Assembly: GCA_013041745.1 (NCBI GenBank)
Contig: JABDRN010000131.1
Location: 1 to 41,333, forward strand
DNA length: 41,333 nucleotides
Reading direction: 5' to 3'
DNA from: Gammaproteobacteria bacterium
GTDB taxonomy: Bacteria; Pseudomonadota; Gammaproteobacteria; SZUA-229
The notes beneath the pieces were generated by a model. That model worked only from the letters and a program-made list of their open reading frames with translations. It was not told the DNA's origin and did no database searches. Below, in pieces: positions 1 through 8,407 of this stretch. Numbering within the stretch: the first letter of the stretch is position 1; each line of letters opens with the position of its first letter. The translations under genes were made by a program, and so were the position numbers.

Positions 1-330
1 AAGCAGGTCAGGACCTGTACGCTTGGAACCCCAGAGGAACGGACGATCATAGACAAACTCGCTGGCAACCGAGTAATGACCGTAACGCTCGGTCTCAGCA
101 CGGAAAGGGCGGATCATCTGAGAATGACAGCCGACACAGCCTTCACGTATGTAGATATCGCGACCCTCCAGCTGCAGCGCGGTATAAGGCTTCAGACCCT
201 CGACTGGCTCAGTGGTTGATTTTTGAAAGAACAATGGTGTGATCTGTGCCAGACCGCCCCATATGACAGCCAGAAGCGATAATACGATCAGCACACCGAC
301 TTTTGTTTCAGCTTGAACTTGAAGTGACAT
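1..330 (-). CDS. ccoO: cbb3-type cytochrome c oxidase subunit II, N-terminal part
   Basis: Partial gene: the ATG is at 330 and the reading frame stays open to the left edge of the window, giving 110 codons. The product begins with one membrane anchor (about residues 11-30, [16 protein letters not shown]) followed by a periplasmic domain. A c-type haem motif, CVGCH, lies near residue 67 and is followed by [10 protein letters not shown], a block typical of CcoO. CcoO is the mono-haem electron-transfer subunit that passes electrons from CcoP towards the haem-copper centre in CcoN. An AGGAG ribosome site precedes the start. It lies 20 nt downstream of ccoN, so the two are cotranscribed; ccoQ and ccoP are expected beyond the left edge. 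Confidence 0.95.
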   Translation of the reverse strand, partial: MSLQVQAETKVGVLIVLSLLAVIWGGLAQITPLFFQKSTTEPVEGLKPYTALQLEGRDIYIREGCVGCHSQMIRPFRAETERYGHYSVASEFVYDRPFLWGSKRTGPDLL

Positions 331-350
331 TACTTATTCTCCTCTAACGT

Positions 351-1775
351 CTAGTGCGCTGCTTGTGGCTCAGGGATTGCTGCTACCGCGGCTTTACCCT
401 GTGCAATTGTTTTAGTCAGGTTATATGCCATGATCAGCATACCAAGCAGGAACAGAGCGCCACCGCCTGCACGTACTATGTAGAACGGGTGCATGGCCTG
501 GACACTTTCAACGAAGCTGTATGTCAGTGTGCCGTCATTGTTGATCGCACGCCACATCAGGCCTTGCATGATGCCTGATATCCACATAGAAGTGATATAC
601 AGAACGATACCGACGGTAGCCACCCAGAAATGGGTCTCGATCATCTTTTTGCTATAGATCTCTGTATCGAATAATTTTGGAATCAGGAAGTACATGGAAC
701 CGATACTGACCATCGCAACCCAGCCCAGGGCACCGGAATGCACGTGACCGACGGTCCAGTCTGTATAGTGAGACAAGGCATTCACTGTCTTGATCGCCAT
801 CATCGGTCCTTCGAAGGTAGACATACCATAGAAAGATACTGAAACGATGAGGAACTTGAGTATCGGATCACTGCGCAGCTTCTCCCAGGCACCGGATAAT
901 GTCATGATACCGTTGATCATACCGCCCCATGAAGGTGCCAGTAAGATCAGTGAGAACACCATACCTAGTGACTGGGTCCAGTCTGGTAACGCTGTGTAGT
1001 GCAGATGGTGCGGACCGGCCCATATATATGTGAACGACAGGGCCCAGAAATGCACCACTGACAAACGGTAAGAATAAACCGGACGTTCCGCCTGCTTGGG
1101 AATGAAGTAATACATGATGCCCAGGAAACCCGCGGTCAGGAAGAAACCGACCGCATTATGGCCATACCACCACTGAATCATGGCATCCTGTACACCGGCG
1201 TAGGCTGAGTAAGATTTCAGGAAACTCACCGGGATAGCCATACTGTTGACGATGTGCAGCATCGCCACTGTAAGGATAAAGGCGCCGAAGAACCAGTTCG
1301 CCACGTAGATATGTTTAACTCGGCGCTTGGCAACAGTGCCAAAGAACACCACCGCATACGCGACCCAGACGACTGTTATCAGCAGGTCGATTGGCCACTC
1401 TAATTCAGCATACTCCTTTGATGAAGTGATACCCAGAGGCAGGGTCAACACCGCTAAAAGGATGACCAGCATCCAGCCGATAAAAGTGAACTGGGCAAGC
1501 GCTGGAGCAAACAAACGCACATGACAGGTACGCTGCACAACATAATAGGAAGTTGCGAACAGTGCTGAGCCACCAAACCCAAAGATAACAGCATTCGTGT
1601 GCAATGGACGCAAGCGACCAAATGTCAACCACGGTGTGTCAAAGTTAAGTACCGGCCACGCCATTTGTGATGCGATAAGCACCCCAATCAGCATACCAAC
1701 AATACCGAGGATGACAGTCACGATAGCAAACTGCCTAACAACGGTATAATCATATGTCATTGTTTCATTGTTCAT
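351..1775 (-). CDS. ccoN: cbb3-type cytochrome c oxidase subunit I
   Basis: 474 aa, a normal CcoN length, with about 12 membrane segments. This is the catalytic subunit of the high-affinity proton-pumping cbb3 oxidase and carries low-spin haem b plus the haem b3-CuB centre in the inner membrane. Family landmarks are visible: [18 protein letters not shown] near the N-terminus with a haem-ligand His, [13 protein letters not shown] (CuB region), the [13 protein letters not shown] block and [16 protein letters not shown] (haem ligand helix). The start chosen gives [10 protein letters not shown]; a second Met at residue 6 is also possible. It is first in a leftward ccoNO operon. cbb3 oxidases serve low-oxygen respiration, which fits the fnr gene nearby. 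Confidence 0.97.
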   Translation of the reverse strand: MNNETMTYDYTVVRQFAIVTVILGIVGMLIGVLIASQMAWPVLNFDTPWLTFGRLRPLHTNAVIFGFGGSALFATSYYVVQRTCHVRLFAPALAQFTFIGWMLVILLAVLTLPLGITSSKEYAELEWPIDLLITVVWVAYAVVFFGTVAKRRVKHIYVANWFFGAFILTVAMLHIVNSMAIPVSFLKSYSAYAGVQDAMIQWWYGHNAVGFFLTAGFLGIMYYFIPKQAERPVYSYRLSVVHFWALSFTYIWAGPHHLHYTALPDWTQSLGMVFSLILLAPSWGGMINGIMTLSGAWEKLRSDPILKFLIVSVSFYGMSTFEGPMMAIKTVNALSHYTDWTVGHVHSGALGWVAMVSIGSMYFLIPKLFDTEIYSKKMIETHFWVATVGIVLYITSMWISGIMQGLMWRAINNDGTLTYSFVESVQAMHPFYIVRAGGGALFLLGMLIMAYNLTKTIAQGKAAVAAIPEPQAAH

Positions 1776-1805
1776 AAAAGTAGTCCGATTATTTATATTT
1801 GGTTA

Positions 1806-1835
1806 TCTATAAAACAGTTTCAGGAATTTAATCAA
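1806..1835 (-). promoter_or_regulatory. possible sigma-70 promoter for ccoNO
   Basis: On the minus strand a TTGATT (-35-like, 1830-1835) and a TATAGA (-10-like, 1806-1811) are separated by 18 nt and lie about 30 nt upstream of the ccoN start. I saw no FNR box at the expected -41.5 position, only isolated TTGAT half-sites. The call rests on hexamer similarity alone. Confidence 0.3.
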
Positions 1836-1925
1836 ATAAGTTTATTAGTATATTGTTATTCAATCAATGCCATAACGTCAGTAATGACTGAACTTGTCAG
1901 CAATAAATGACTCGTAGTCAGGATC

Positions 1926-2525
1926 TCAGTCGACAAATTGTGGTGCAAAACCATTCAACCAGAGAATCGCGGTCGCCACCATCATTATGATCAACGCCAC
2001 CATGCCTACCGCGAGTATTGAACTTGAGAACAGGAAGCCACGCTCTTGATCGATCCCCATCATGATTGGGACCCCGGTGTATAGCAGCTTCACAGAATAA
2101 GCCAGTGCGGGTAAGCCGATGACAAAGTTAAGCCACAAGATAGGTAAAAGCTCGACGAAGCCCACAAGGAACAGCGGCGTTGCGGTAAATGCTGCAAGGC
2201 GCACACAACGTGACAGGTTCTGTTCTGCACCATAGGTCTTGGCCATCCAGTGAATCATTGCCCCCATGCTGAAGACACCGACCAACATGACGAGATAATA
2301 TGCAATAGCGATAACCAGAGCGCTGTCAGGAGAAAGTTTTACCGCTTCACGAGCACCGAACTGCCAGCCAAACTGGGTCGTTCCTATATAACCGGACACT
2401 GGAGCAATCGCTGCCATGATGAAAACGTAGCCGCAATAACACTTGCCAATGCTGCACTCCACAGCAGCGATTTTTTTCCATTCTTCAGCGGGATTAAATA
2501 GGATTCCAATCAGATGTGACAACAT
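1926..2525 (-). CDS. YIP1-family integral membrane protein
   Basis: 199 aa with five likely membrane segments. The N-terminus (LIGILFNPAEEWKKIAAVE) matches the NP-x-EW start of bacterial Yip1-domain proteins, and the remainder has the usual spacing of hydrophobic helices. The family's molecular role in bacteria is not known; members often sit beside respiratory or stress genes. It lies between ccoN and fnr on the same strand, but 150 nt of non-coding DNA separates it from ccoN, so it may be its own unit. Two FNR-like sites and a good -10 hexamer lie upstream, which suggests oxygen-dependent expression. Family assignment is by sequence pattern only. Confidence 0.75.
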   Translation of the reverse strand: MLSHLIGILFNPAEEWKKIAAVECSIGKCYCGYVFIMAAIAPVSGYIGTTQFGWQFGAREAVKLSPDSALVIAIAYYLVMLVGVFSMGAMIHWMAKTYGAEQNLSRCVRLAAFTATPLFLVGFVELLPILWLNFVIGLPALAYSVKLLYTGVPIMMGIDQERGFLFSSSILAVGMVALIIMMVATAILWLNGFAPQFVD

Positions 2526-2580
2526 AAATTATCTCCGGTTTTTTAGTTATTGGTGTGAAACAATTTCCACAGATAATACA

Positions 2581-2594
2581 CTGATATAAATCAA
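2581..2594 (-). promoter_or_regulatory. FNR-like binding site
   Basis: The sequence CTGATATAAATCAA matches the FNR palindrome TTGAT-N4-ATCAA at all but the first base. Its centre is 62 nt upstream of the YIP1 gene start. If transcription starts from the -10 at 2622-2627, this site lies just inside the transcribed region and could have a repressive role. Alternatively it marks a second promoter. Confidence 0.55.
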
Positions 2595-2621
2595 ATTCAT
2601 ATCTCAAGAATATTCTGCGAA

Positions 2622-2662
2622 AGTATATTTGACGATAACAAAAAAGATATGACTTATGTCAA
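2622..2662 (-). promoter_or_regulatory. predicted FNR/CRP-activated promoter of the YIP1 gene
   Basis: A dyad ATGAC-TTAT-GTCAA (2649-2662) resembles FNR/DNR-type boxes. Its centre is 31 bp from the centre of a minus-strand TATACT hexamer (2622-2627), the geometry of class II FNR promoters (activator at about -41.5). The dyad differs from strict FNR consensus because C/G replaces T/A in each half-site, so another CRP/FNR-family regulator is possible. Confidence 0.45.
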
Positions 2663-2696
2663 ATCAGAACCATTCAAAACATGAAATTTTGTCAGG

Positions 2697-3437
2697 TTAT
2701 AGCTCTGTGTCACATTCGCCTACGATGGCTTTCAACCGCTGCATATCCAGAATCGTGATATGCCTGCGATCGACATCGATAATTTTTTCATTCTGAAAGG
2801 TAGCGAACAGACGGCTGACCGTTTCTACCGCCATACCAAGATAGTTTGCGATGTCCTGTCTCGGCATACTCAGGTTGAACTCATTATCTTTCCAGTGCCG
2901 CTCTTCCATGCGCGATGACAAGCTCAGTAAAAAACTGGCGAGACGCTCTTCTGCCGTCATCTTGCCTAGTAGCAGTAACAGCTTATGATCATTATTGACC
3001 TCTTTACCCATGATACGGCGCATCTGTTTTTGCAGGCCAGGCAGCACATGACAGAGATTTTCCAACTGATTCAGGGGTAATTCACAGACACTTGAGGTCT
3101 CAAGGGCCAGCGCATTACAGGTGTGGACCCCTTCAGCAAAGCCGTCGAGCCCGAGTAATTCACCAGGCAGGTGAAATCCTACAATCTGCTCGTCACCATT
3201 CGCGCTTTCCGTCATGGTTTTTACACAACCGGAGCGCACCGCATAGATAGCCCTGCTACTATCACCATCACGGTAAAGGAAGTCATTCTTATGTAATGGC
3301 TTGGGCTGATCGACGACAGCATCCATATTTAATAGCTCTGCATCGCTCATTCCATGTGGAAAACAAAGTTCACGTAGATTACATTCCTTGCAACTAACTT
3401 TTAAATGATCAACATCAATGCGCTTTAACGAACTCAT
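2697..3437 (-). CDS. fnr: FNR-type oxygen-sensing transcription regulator
   Basis: 246 aa with a CRP/FNR cyclic-nucleotide-like sensor domain (about 30-150) and a helix-turn-helix (about 175-235). Cys16, Cys19 and Cys25 in the N-terminus and Cys118 (TSSVCELP) match in pattern the four ligands of the oxygen-labile [4Fe-4S] cluster of E. coli FNR. The recognition helix reads YLGMAVETVSRLFATF, keeping the E-x-x-SR residues that read TTGAT half-sites. It should therefore be a true oxygen sensor rather than a CRP-like or DNR-like member. It is divergent from ccoI, and FNR-like sites occur upstream of the adjacent YIP1 gene and near 27430. Confidence 0.93.
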   Translation of the reverse strand: MSSLKRIDVDHLKVSCKECNLRELCFPHGMSDAELLNMDAVVDQPKPLHKNDFLYRDGDSSRAIYAVRSGCVKTMTESANGDEQIVGFHLPGELLGLDGFAEGVHTCNALALETSSVCELPLNQLENLCHVLPGLQKQMRRIMGKEVNNDHKLLLLLGKMTAEERLASFLLSLSSRMEERHWKDNEFNLSMPRQDIANYLGMAVETVSRLFATFQNEKIIDVDRRHITILDMQRLKAIVGECDTEL

Positions 3438-3481
3438 AGTTTAAGATACTGCCTGTGGTTTCATAGTTTTTAGCTCGATAG

Positions 3482-3505
3482 TATGACTGCAAGGATATTG
3501 TCATA
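3482..3505. promoter_or_regulatory. inverted repeat in the fnr-ccoI divergent promoter region
   Basis: TATGAC (3482-3487) and GTCATA (3500-3505) form a dyad with a 12-nt spacer in the 146-nt gap between the divergent fnr and ccoI genes. The half-site GTCATA also resembles the half-sites of the dyad at 2649-2662. No binding protein can be named. Confidence 0.3.
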
Positions 3506-3583
3506 TCTTCAAACCTTTATAAGTATAAGTCATTTAAACAATTGATTTAACGAACAACAAGCCTTTTTCACAAATAATAATCC

Positions 3584-6040
3584 ATGAATAAAAGCGCCGC
3601 ACCCATCCATTGCTTCCATTGCGGACTGCCCGTAGACAAAAGCCTTAACATCTTTGTGGAATATCAGGGTGAAAACAAGCCCATGTGCTGCTATGGCTGC
3701 CAGGCGGTATCACAGGCGATCATCGACAGCGGTATGGACGAATTCTATCGCTACCGCACCAGCAACCCTGAAAAGCCAGAAGAGATCGTGCCGGAGTTCC
3801 TGCAGCAGCTAAAAGCCTATGACTCGACGTCGGTACAGAAGAAATTCGTCAGCAGTACCGGTGATGAAAACATCCTGGAGGTATCTCTTATCCTCGAAGG
3901 CATCACCTGTGCCGCCTGCGTCTGGTTAAACGAGAAACACCTCAATTCTCTCGATGGCGTGATCAGCGCCAACATCAACTACAGCAACCATCGCGCCAGG
4001 GTGACATGGGATAATAACAAGATCCAGCTCAGCGATATCCTTGAGTCCATCTCGCGTATCGGCTACCTGGCCCACCCCTTTGATCCGGATGAGCACCAGC
4101 GGATCCTGGAAAAAGAACGCAAACAGCAGATCAGACGCCTGGGTCTTTCCGGCCTGCTGGGTATGCAGATCATGATATTTGCTGTCGCCATGTACACCGG
4201 TGAGTGGTGGGGTATCGAAGAGAGCTTCAAGCAGAGTTTTCGCTGGATCAGCCTGGCCCTGACCATACCTGTCCTGCTGTTTGCATCCAGCGTATTCTTC
4301 AAATCTGCTTATCGAGATCTGCGTAATATGCGTGTCGGCATGGATGTACCGGTATCACTGGGTATAGCCATCGCTTTCAGCGCCAGCCTGCTCAATACAG
4401 TACAAGGCAGCGGCGAGGTCTATTTTGACTCCGTTGCCATGTTCACCTTCTTTTTACTGAGTGCCCGTTATTTCGAACTCGGCACCCGCAAGCAGACCTC
4501 CGAGGCGACCGAGGCACTGCTAAACCTGAAGCCGGTGATTGCGACCCGCTTACGCAATTACCATGAGACAGCATCAAGCTCTATCGATGACCAGGAAAGT
4601 GTCGCGGTCAGCGAACTTGAACTGGGTGACACCCTGCTGGTGCGACCCGGAGAAGTTGTCCCGGCAGATGGCACCATCATCGATGGCAGCTCTGGCATCA
4701 ATGAATCCCTGATTACCGGCGAGAGCCTGCCGGTCACCAAAAGCAAGGGCGATGCGGTCATCGGCGGCAGCACTAATACCGAGAATCCCCTGATCATCCA
4801 GGTTTCCAAACTGGGGGAAGATACTGTACTGTCATCGATCCAGCGATTGATCGATGAGGCGCAGCATACCAAACCCGCCATCGCAAAACTCGCCGACCGG
4901 ATCGCCAGCTGGTTTGTCACCGTATTATTAAGTATCGCTGCGATCGTCGCCTACTACTGGTATACCGTGGACCCTTCGCAGTGGCTGGAGATAACCATCG
5001 CCACCCTCGTCGTCAGCTGCCCATGTGCGCTGTCACTGGCCACCCCCACCGCGATCACGGCCGCAAGCGGGCAGCTCGCCAGGATCGGACTGCTGCCGAA
5101 ACGGGCACACGCACTGGAGACGCTGGCTCATGCTACTGATTTCGTGTTTGACAAAACAGGTACCCTGACCGAGGGCAGGATCGAGCTGGAAGATATCATC
5201 CTGACAAGCGGTGACTTTGATAAAGAGACCGCGCTGATGCTAGCAGCCTCACTCGAGATGAGCTCGGAACACCCGATCGCCAGGGCTATCCTGTCTGCCA
5301 GAGAAGGTGAACTGAAGACGGTCAAGGAGCTGACACACACCACTGGCCAGGGGATACAGGGCGTGATCGACGACAAACACTGGTACATCGGCAACGCTGA
5401 CTTCATCCAGCAGCACTGCAGGGACGCATTCGACGACAGTGCGGATACTGCTAGCAGGATCTACCTGGCAAACGAAAAACAGAATATCGCGATCTTCGTG
5501 TTATCAGATAGCGTCAGAAATGAAGCAAGGCCGCTCATAGAGCAACTGCACGCAGAGAACAAAAACACCTGGCTCATGAGCGGCGACAGGGCTGAGAACG
5601 CACAGAGCATCAGCGACCAGCTCGGTATCCAGCATTGCCTTGCGGACCTGAAACCCGAAGACAAGCTGAGCAAGGTAAAGCAGCTACAGCAGCAGGGCGC
5701 AATCGTGGTAATGACCGGAGATGGCGTCAATGACGCGCCTGTACTCGCCGGCGCAGACCTGTCGATAGCCATGGGCAAAGGTACCCAGCTTGCTGCCGCT
5801 ACCGCAGACATGATATTGATCAGCAACAATATCGAACATATCTACCACGGTTACCAGATAGCAATCAAAACCCTGAGTATCATCAAGCAGAACCTGGGCT
5901 GGGCGCTGCTGTATAATGTCACCGCTATACCCGCAGCCGCAACCGGATATGTCGAACCCTGGCTGGCAGCGATCGGCATGTCGCTCAGCTCACTGGTAGT
6001 GGTAATAAACGCTTTGAGACTCAACAGGCTAAAATACTAG
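3584..6040 (+). CDS. ccoI: copper-translocating P-type ATPase for cbb3 oxidase assembly
   Basis: 818 aa, the usual length of CcoI/FixI. The N-terminal cap carries HCFHCGL (Cys10, Cys13) and MCCYGC, then a heavy-metal-associated domain with GITCAAC (Cys109, Cys112). The P1B ATPase core follows, with SCPCAL in the metal-transport helix (about residue 480), the phosphorylated Asp in DKTGTLTEG (about 523) and MTGDGVNDAP near 712. CcoI moves copper out of the cytoplasm so that CuB of CcoN can be metallated. The extra Cys-rich N-terminal cap separates it from detoxification CopA pumps. ccoS starts 3 nt after the stop. Confidence 0.96.
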   Translation: MNKSAAPIHCFHCGLPVDKSLNIFVEYQGENKPMCCYGCQAVSQAIIDSGMDEFYRYRTSNPEKPEEIVPEFLQQLKAYDSTSVQKKFVSSTGDENILEVSLILEGITCAACVWLNEKHLNSLDGVISANINYSNHRARVTWDNNKIQLSDILESISRIGYLAHPFDPDEHQRILEKERKQQIRRLGLSGLLGMQIMIFAVAMYTGEWWGIEESFKQSFRWISLALTIPVLLFASSVFFKSAYRDLRNMRVGMDVPVSLGIAIAFSASLLNTVQGSGEVYFDSVAMFTFFLLSARYFELGTRKQTSEATEALLNLKPVIATRLRNYHETASSSIDDQESVAVSELELGDTLLVRPGEVVPADGTIIDGSSGINESLITGESLPVTKSKGDAVIGGSTNTENPLIIQVSKLGEDTVLSSIQRLIDEAQHTKPAIAKLADRIASWFVTVLLSIAAIVAYYWYTVDPSQWLEITIATLVVSCPCALSLATPTAITAASGQLARIGLLPKRAHALETLAHATDFVFDKTGTLTEGRIELEDIILTSGDFDKETALMLAASLEMSSEHPIARAILSAREGELKTVKELTHTTGQGIQGVIDDKHWYIGNADFIQQHCRDAFDDSADTASRIYLANEKQNIAIFVLSDSVRNEARPLIEQLHAENKNTWLMSGDRAENAQSISDQLGIQHCLADLKPEDKLSKVKQLQQQGAIVVMTGDGVNDAPVLAGADLSIAMGKGTQLAAATADMILISNNIEHIYHGYQIAIKTLSIIKQNLGWALLYNVTAIPAAATGYVEPWLAAIGMSLSSLVVVINALRLNRLKY

Positions 6041-6043
6041 ACT

Positions 6044-6238
6044 ATGGATGTAATATACATACTGCTACCGGTTGCACTGGTGATCGTCATCATCATAATC
6101 GCGATCTTCCTCTGGGCGGTCAGATCTGACCAGTTCGATGACCTGGAAGGTCCGGCACACCGTATCCTGATGGATGATGATGACAGTGAACGTAAAATTA
6201 ATAAAACGTCGCCGCCATCAGACAAAGCACCCGACTGA
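6044..6238 (+). CDS. ccoS: cbb3 oxidase maturation protein CcoS
   Basis: 64 aa with a single N-terminal membrane helix (about 4-26, rich in Ile and Val). It is followed by WAVRSDQFDDLEGPAHRIL, the signature of CcoS/FixS, and an acidic tail. CcoS is needed for cofactor insertion into cbb3 oxidase. The short distance to ccoI indicates a shared transcript. Confidence 0.93.
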   Translation: MDVIYILLPVALVIVIIIIAIFLWAVRSDQFDDLEGPAHRILMDDDDSERKINKTSPPSDKAPD

Positions 6239-6246
6239 TCACGAAC

Positions 6247-6807
6247 ATGAGCTCAGCGCATGGCCAATGCTCTTTGTACCTGGTTCCCGATCAACCTGAT
6301 TTCACCGTCCAGGATTTCTCCAGCTTCGTCAGTGCATTACAGGATATCGGCCTGATATCGCACAGGATAAATTCTGATAATAACGATACTGACTACTATA
6401 GCGGCGAACGTTTTTTAGATTACATCGCTTACATGGGCTGCGCCCCGGCGATACAGTTTGAAGCCACTGATGAAAACCATGACTTCTGTTTTATAAAGCT
6501 GCACCGGTACGATGTTGCAGAACTGATTTACAGTAATACGCAATCGAGAGCGCCCCACTGCCCTGCCTGCAATAAACCGGTACGCAACTGGCAGCACAAC
6601 ATGAATAGTACAACCGTACTTTGTGATTCATGCGGTACTTCCTCTGACATCGAAAAATTTGACTGGCGAAAGATGGCTGGTTACGCCAGGCTATTTATTG
6701 AGATAACAGACATCTTCCCAAAAGAAGCCATCCCCCAGCAAATACTGCTGGATAAACTGTCAGCATTATCAGACACGAACTGGCAATATTTCTATAGCTG
6801 TCGGTAA
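6247..6807 (+). CDS. zinc-ribbon protein of unknown function in the cco cluster
   Basis: 186 aa, soluble, no signal peptide. The only recognisable element is a four-cysteine zinc-ribbon: CPAC (Cys105, Cys108) and CDSC (Cys126, Cys129), 17 residues apart. The N-terminal 90 residues look like a small alpha/beta domain with acidic surface residues, and the C-terminal 50 like helices. It begins 9 nt after ccoS and is probably cotranscribed with ccoIS. I do not recognise the family and do not assign a function. The position allows a role in oxidase maturation or regulation, but that is only guilt by association. The upstream ribosome site is weak. Confidence 0.7.
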   Translation: MSSAHGQCSLYLVPDQPDFTVQDFSSFVSALQDIGLISHRINSDNNDTDYYSGERFLDYIAYMGCAPAIQFEATDENHDFCFIKLHRYDVAELIYSNTQSRAPHCPACNKPVRNWQHNMNSTTVLCDSCGTSSDIEKFDWRKMAGYARLFIEITDIFPKEAIPQQILLDKLSALSDTNWQYFYSCR

Positions 6808-6876
6808 ATCAGTATTAGCCAATATCGCGATACAAGATTCCGCGCCTACAAGCAACCGCTTTCCCGTAGGAACGGA

Positions 6877-6899
6877 AAAAACTTTCAGGAACAGTTTTT
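6877..6899 (+). terminator. weak intrinsic terminator candidate after the ccoIS unit
   Basis: AAAAACT (6877-6883) pairs with AGTTTTT (6893-6899) over a 9-nt loop, so a run of T ends the stem. The stem is AT-rich and therefore weak. It lies 70 nt after the zinc-ribbon gene. Confidence 0.35.
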
Positions 6900-6907
6900 C
6901 ACTTAAG

Positions 6908-6995
6908 CCCCGACAGGGGTGAAGCATAGGGATATGCTGAATAATGTATTCCGCGATCTCTATCAGACAAATACTGCCGCCAAATAGTGTAAAAT
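6908..6995 (+). promoter_or_regulatory. hairpins and promoter-like sequence upstream of purD
   Basis: Two small stems stand close together: CCCC-gaca-GGGG (6908-6919) and GCATA-ggga-TATGC (6924-6937). About 50 nt further on, TGTAAAAT (6988-6995) followed by GCGCGC resembles the -10 and discriminator of growth-linked promoters. The nearest -35-like CAGACA (6964-6969) is spaced 20 nt away, which is long. If that promoter is used, the hairpins lie outside the purD transcript. Confidence 0.3.
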
Positions 6996-7028
6996 GCGCG
7001 CATCAATAATACCCACCCAGTAAAAAAA

Positions 7029-8321
7029 ATGAAAATTCTAGTTATAGGAGGCGGCGGCCGTGAACATGCCCTCGCCTGGAAAGCGGCACAATCACCTCTA
7101 GCCAGCCAGGTATTCGTCGCACCCGGCAATGCCGGCACCGCCCTTGAAAATAATATCGACAACGTCGACATCAACGGTGAAGACATCCCCGCTTTACTGG
7201 GTTTTGCACTCAAAGAACAGATCGATCTAACCATCGTCGGCCCGGAAGCAGCACTGGTCGAAGGTATCGTCGATACATTCACCGCAGCCGGCCTGAAGAT
7301 ATTCGGCCCGACGAAAGCCGCCGCGCAGCTGGAAGGATCAAAAGCATTTACCAAAGACTTCCTCCAACGCCATGGCATCCCGACCGCTTTTTATGGCAAC
7401 TTCACCGAGATCGAACCCGCCATTCAATATATCGAAGAAAAAGGCGCCCCCATTGTTATCAAAGCCGATGGCCTGGCCGCCGGCAAGGGTGTCATCCTGG
7501 CGCAGAATAATGAAGAAGCCATCGCTGCCGTCAAAGACATGCTGGCGGGTAACAAGTTTGGCGATGCCGGTGCCCGCGTCGTCATCGAAGAATATTTATA
7601 CGGTGAAGAAGCCAGCTTCATCTGCATGGTCGACGGCAAAAACATATTACCGATGGCCAGTTCACAGGATCATAAGGCGCGAGACAACGGTGACAAGGGT
7701 CCCAATACCGGCGGCATGGGCGCCTACTCTCCTGCGCCCGTCGTGACCGCCGAGATGCATGATCGCATCATGCAGCTGGTCATCGAGCCTACCGTCAAAG
7801 GTATGGCCGATGAAGGCAACAGCTTCATCGGCTTTTTATATGCCGGTGTCATGATCAACGATGAAGGCATCCCCAAAGTGCTGGAATATAACGTCCGCTT
7901 CGGCGACCCGGAGACGCAGCCGATCATGATGCGTCTGAAGTCCGACCTGGTGCAGCACTGCCTCGATGCCATCGACGGCAAGCTGGATACTGCCGAAACT
8001 CAGTGGGACCAGCGCACATCACTCGGCGTGGTATTGGCAGCAGGCGGTTACCCCGACAGCTACCACAAAGGTGATGTGATCAGAGGACTGCAAGGCACAG
8101 AAACCGAATCGACAAAAGTATTCCATGCCGGTACCGCTGAAAAAGACGACAACATCGTTACCAGCGGTGGCCGCGTGTTGTGCGCTGTCGCTCTTGGTAA
8201 TTCAGTAACCGAAGCACAACAGAAAGCTTACCAGGTGGTCGATAAGATCAGCTGGAACAATGTCTACTACCGGACTGACATAGGGCACCGCGCAATCGCC
8301 AGGGAAAACGCCGGCAGCTAA
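7029..8321 (+). CDS. purD: phosphoribosylamine--glycine ligase
   Basis: 430 aa, a full-length PurD. It catalyses the second step of de novo purine synthesis, joining glycine to 5-phosphoribosylamine with ATP in the cytoplasm. The N-terminus has the nucleotide-binding loop VIGGGGREHALAWK. The ATP-grasp core includes KADGLAAGKGV (about residues 144-154), EEYLYGEEASF and the metal-binding NVRFGDPETQ near residue 290. The start codon follows a purine-rich stretch. It stands alone here, with no purH upstream, although purH-purD pairs are common in Gammaproteobacteria. Confidence 0.97.
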   Translation: MKILVIGGGGREHALAWKAAQSPLASQVFVAPGNAGTALENNIDNVDINGEDIPALLGFALKEQIDLTIVGPEAALVEGIVDTFTAAGLKIFGPTKAAAQLEGSKAFTKDFLQRHGIPTAFYGNFTEIEPAIQYIEEKGAPIVIKADGLAAGKGVILAQNNEEAIAAVKDMLAGNKFGDAGARVVIEEYLYGEEASFICMVDGKNILPMASSQDHKARDNGDKGPNTGGMGAYSPAPVVTAEMHDRIMQLVIEPTVKGMADEGNSFIGFLYAGVMINDEGIPKVLEYNVRFGDPETQPIMMRLKSDLVQHCLDAIDGKLDTAETQWDQRTSLGVVLAAGGYPDSYHKGDVIRGLQGTETESTKVFHAGTAEKDDNIVTSGGRVLCAVALGNSVTEAQQKAYQVVDKISWNNVYYRTDIGHRAIARENAGS

Positions 8322-8407
8322 GAAAGATTTGCTACATCATGAGCGGGGGTCAGCGCTTCGCTCACGTTAGCAACTGTCTTAATACAATACCAGATATCCC
8401 TGGCAGC

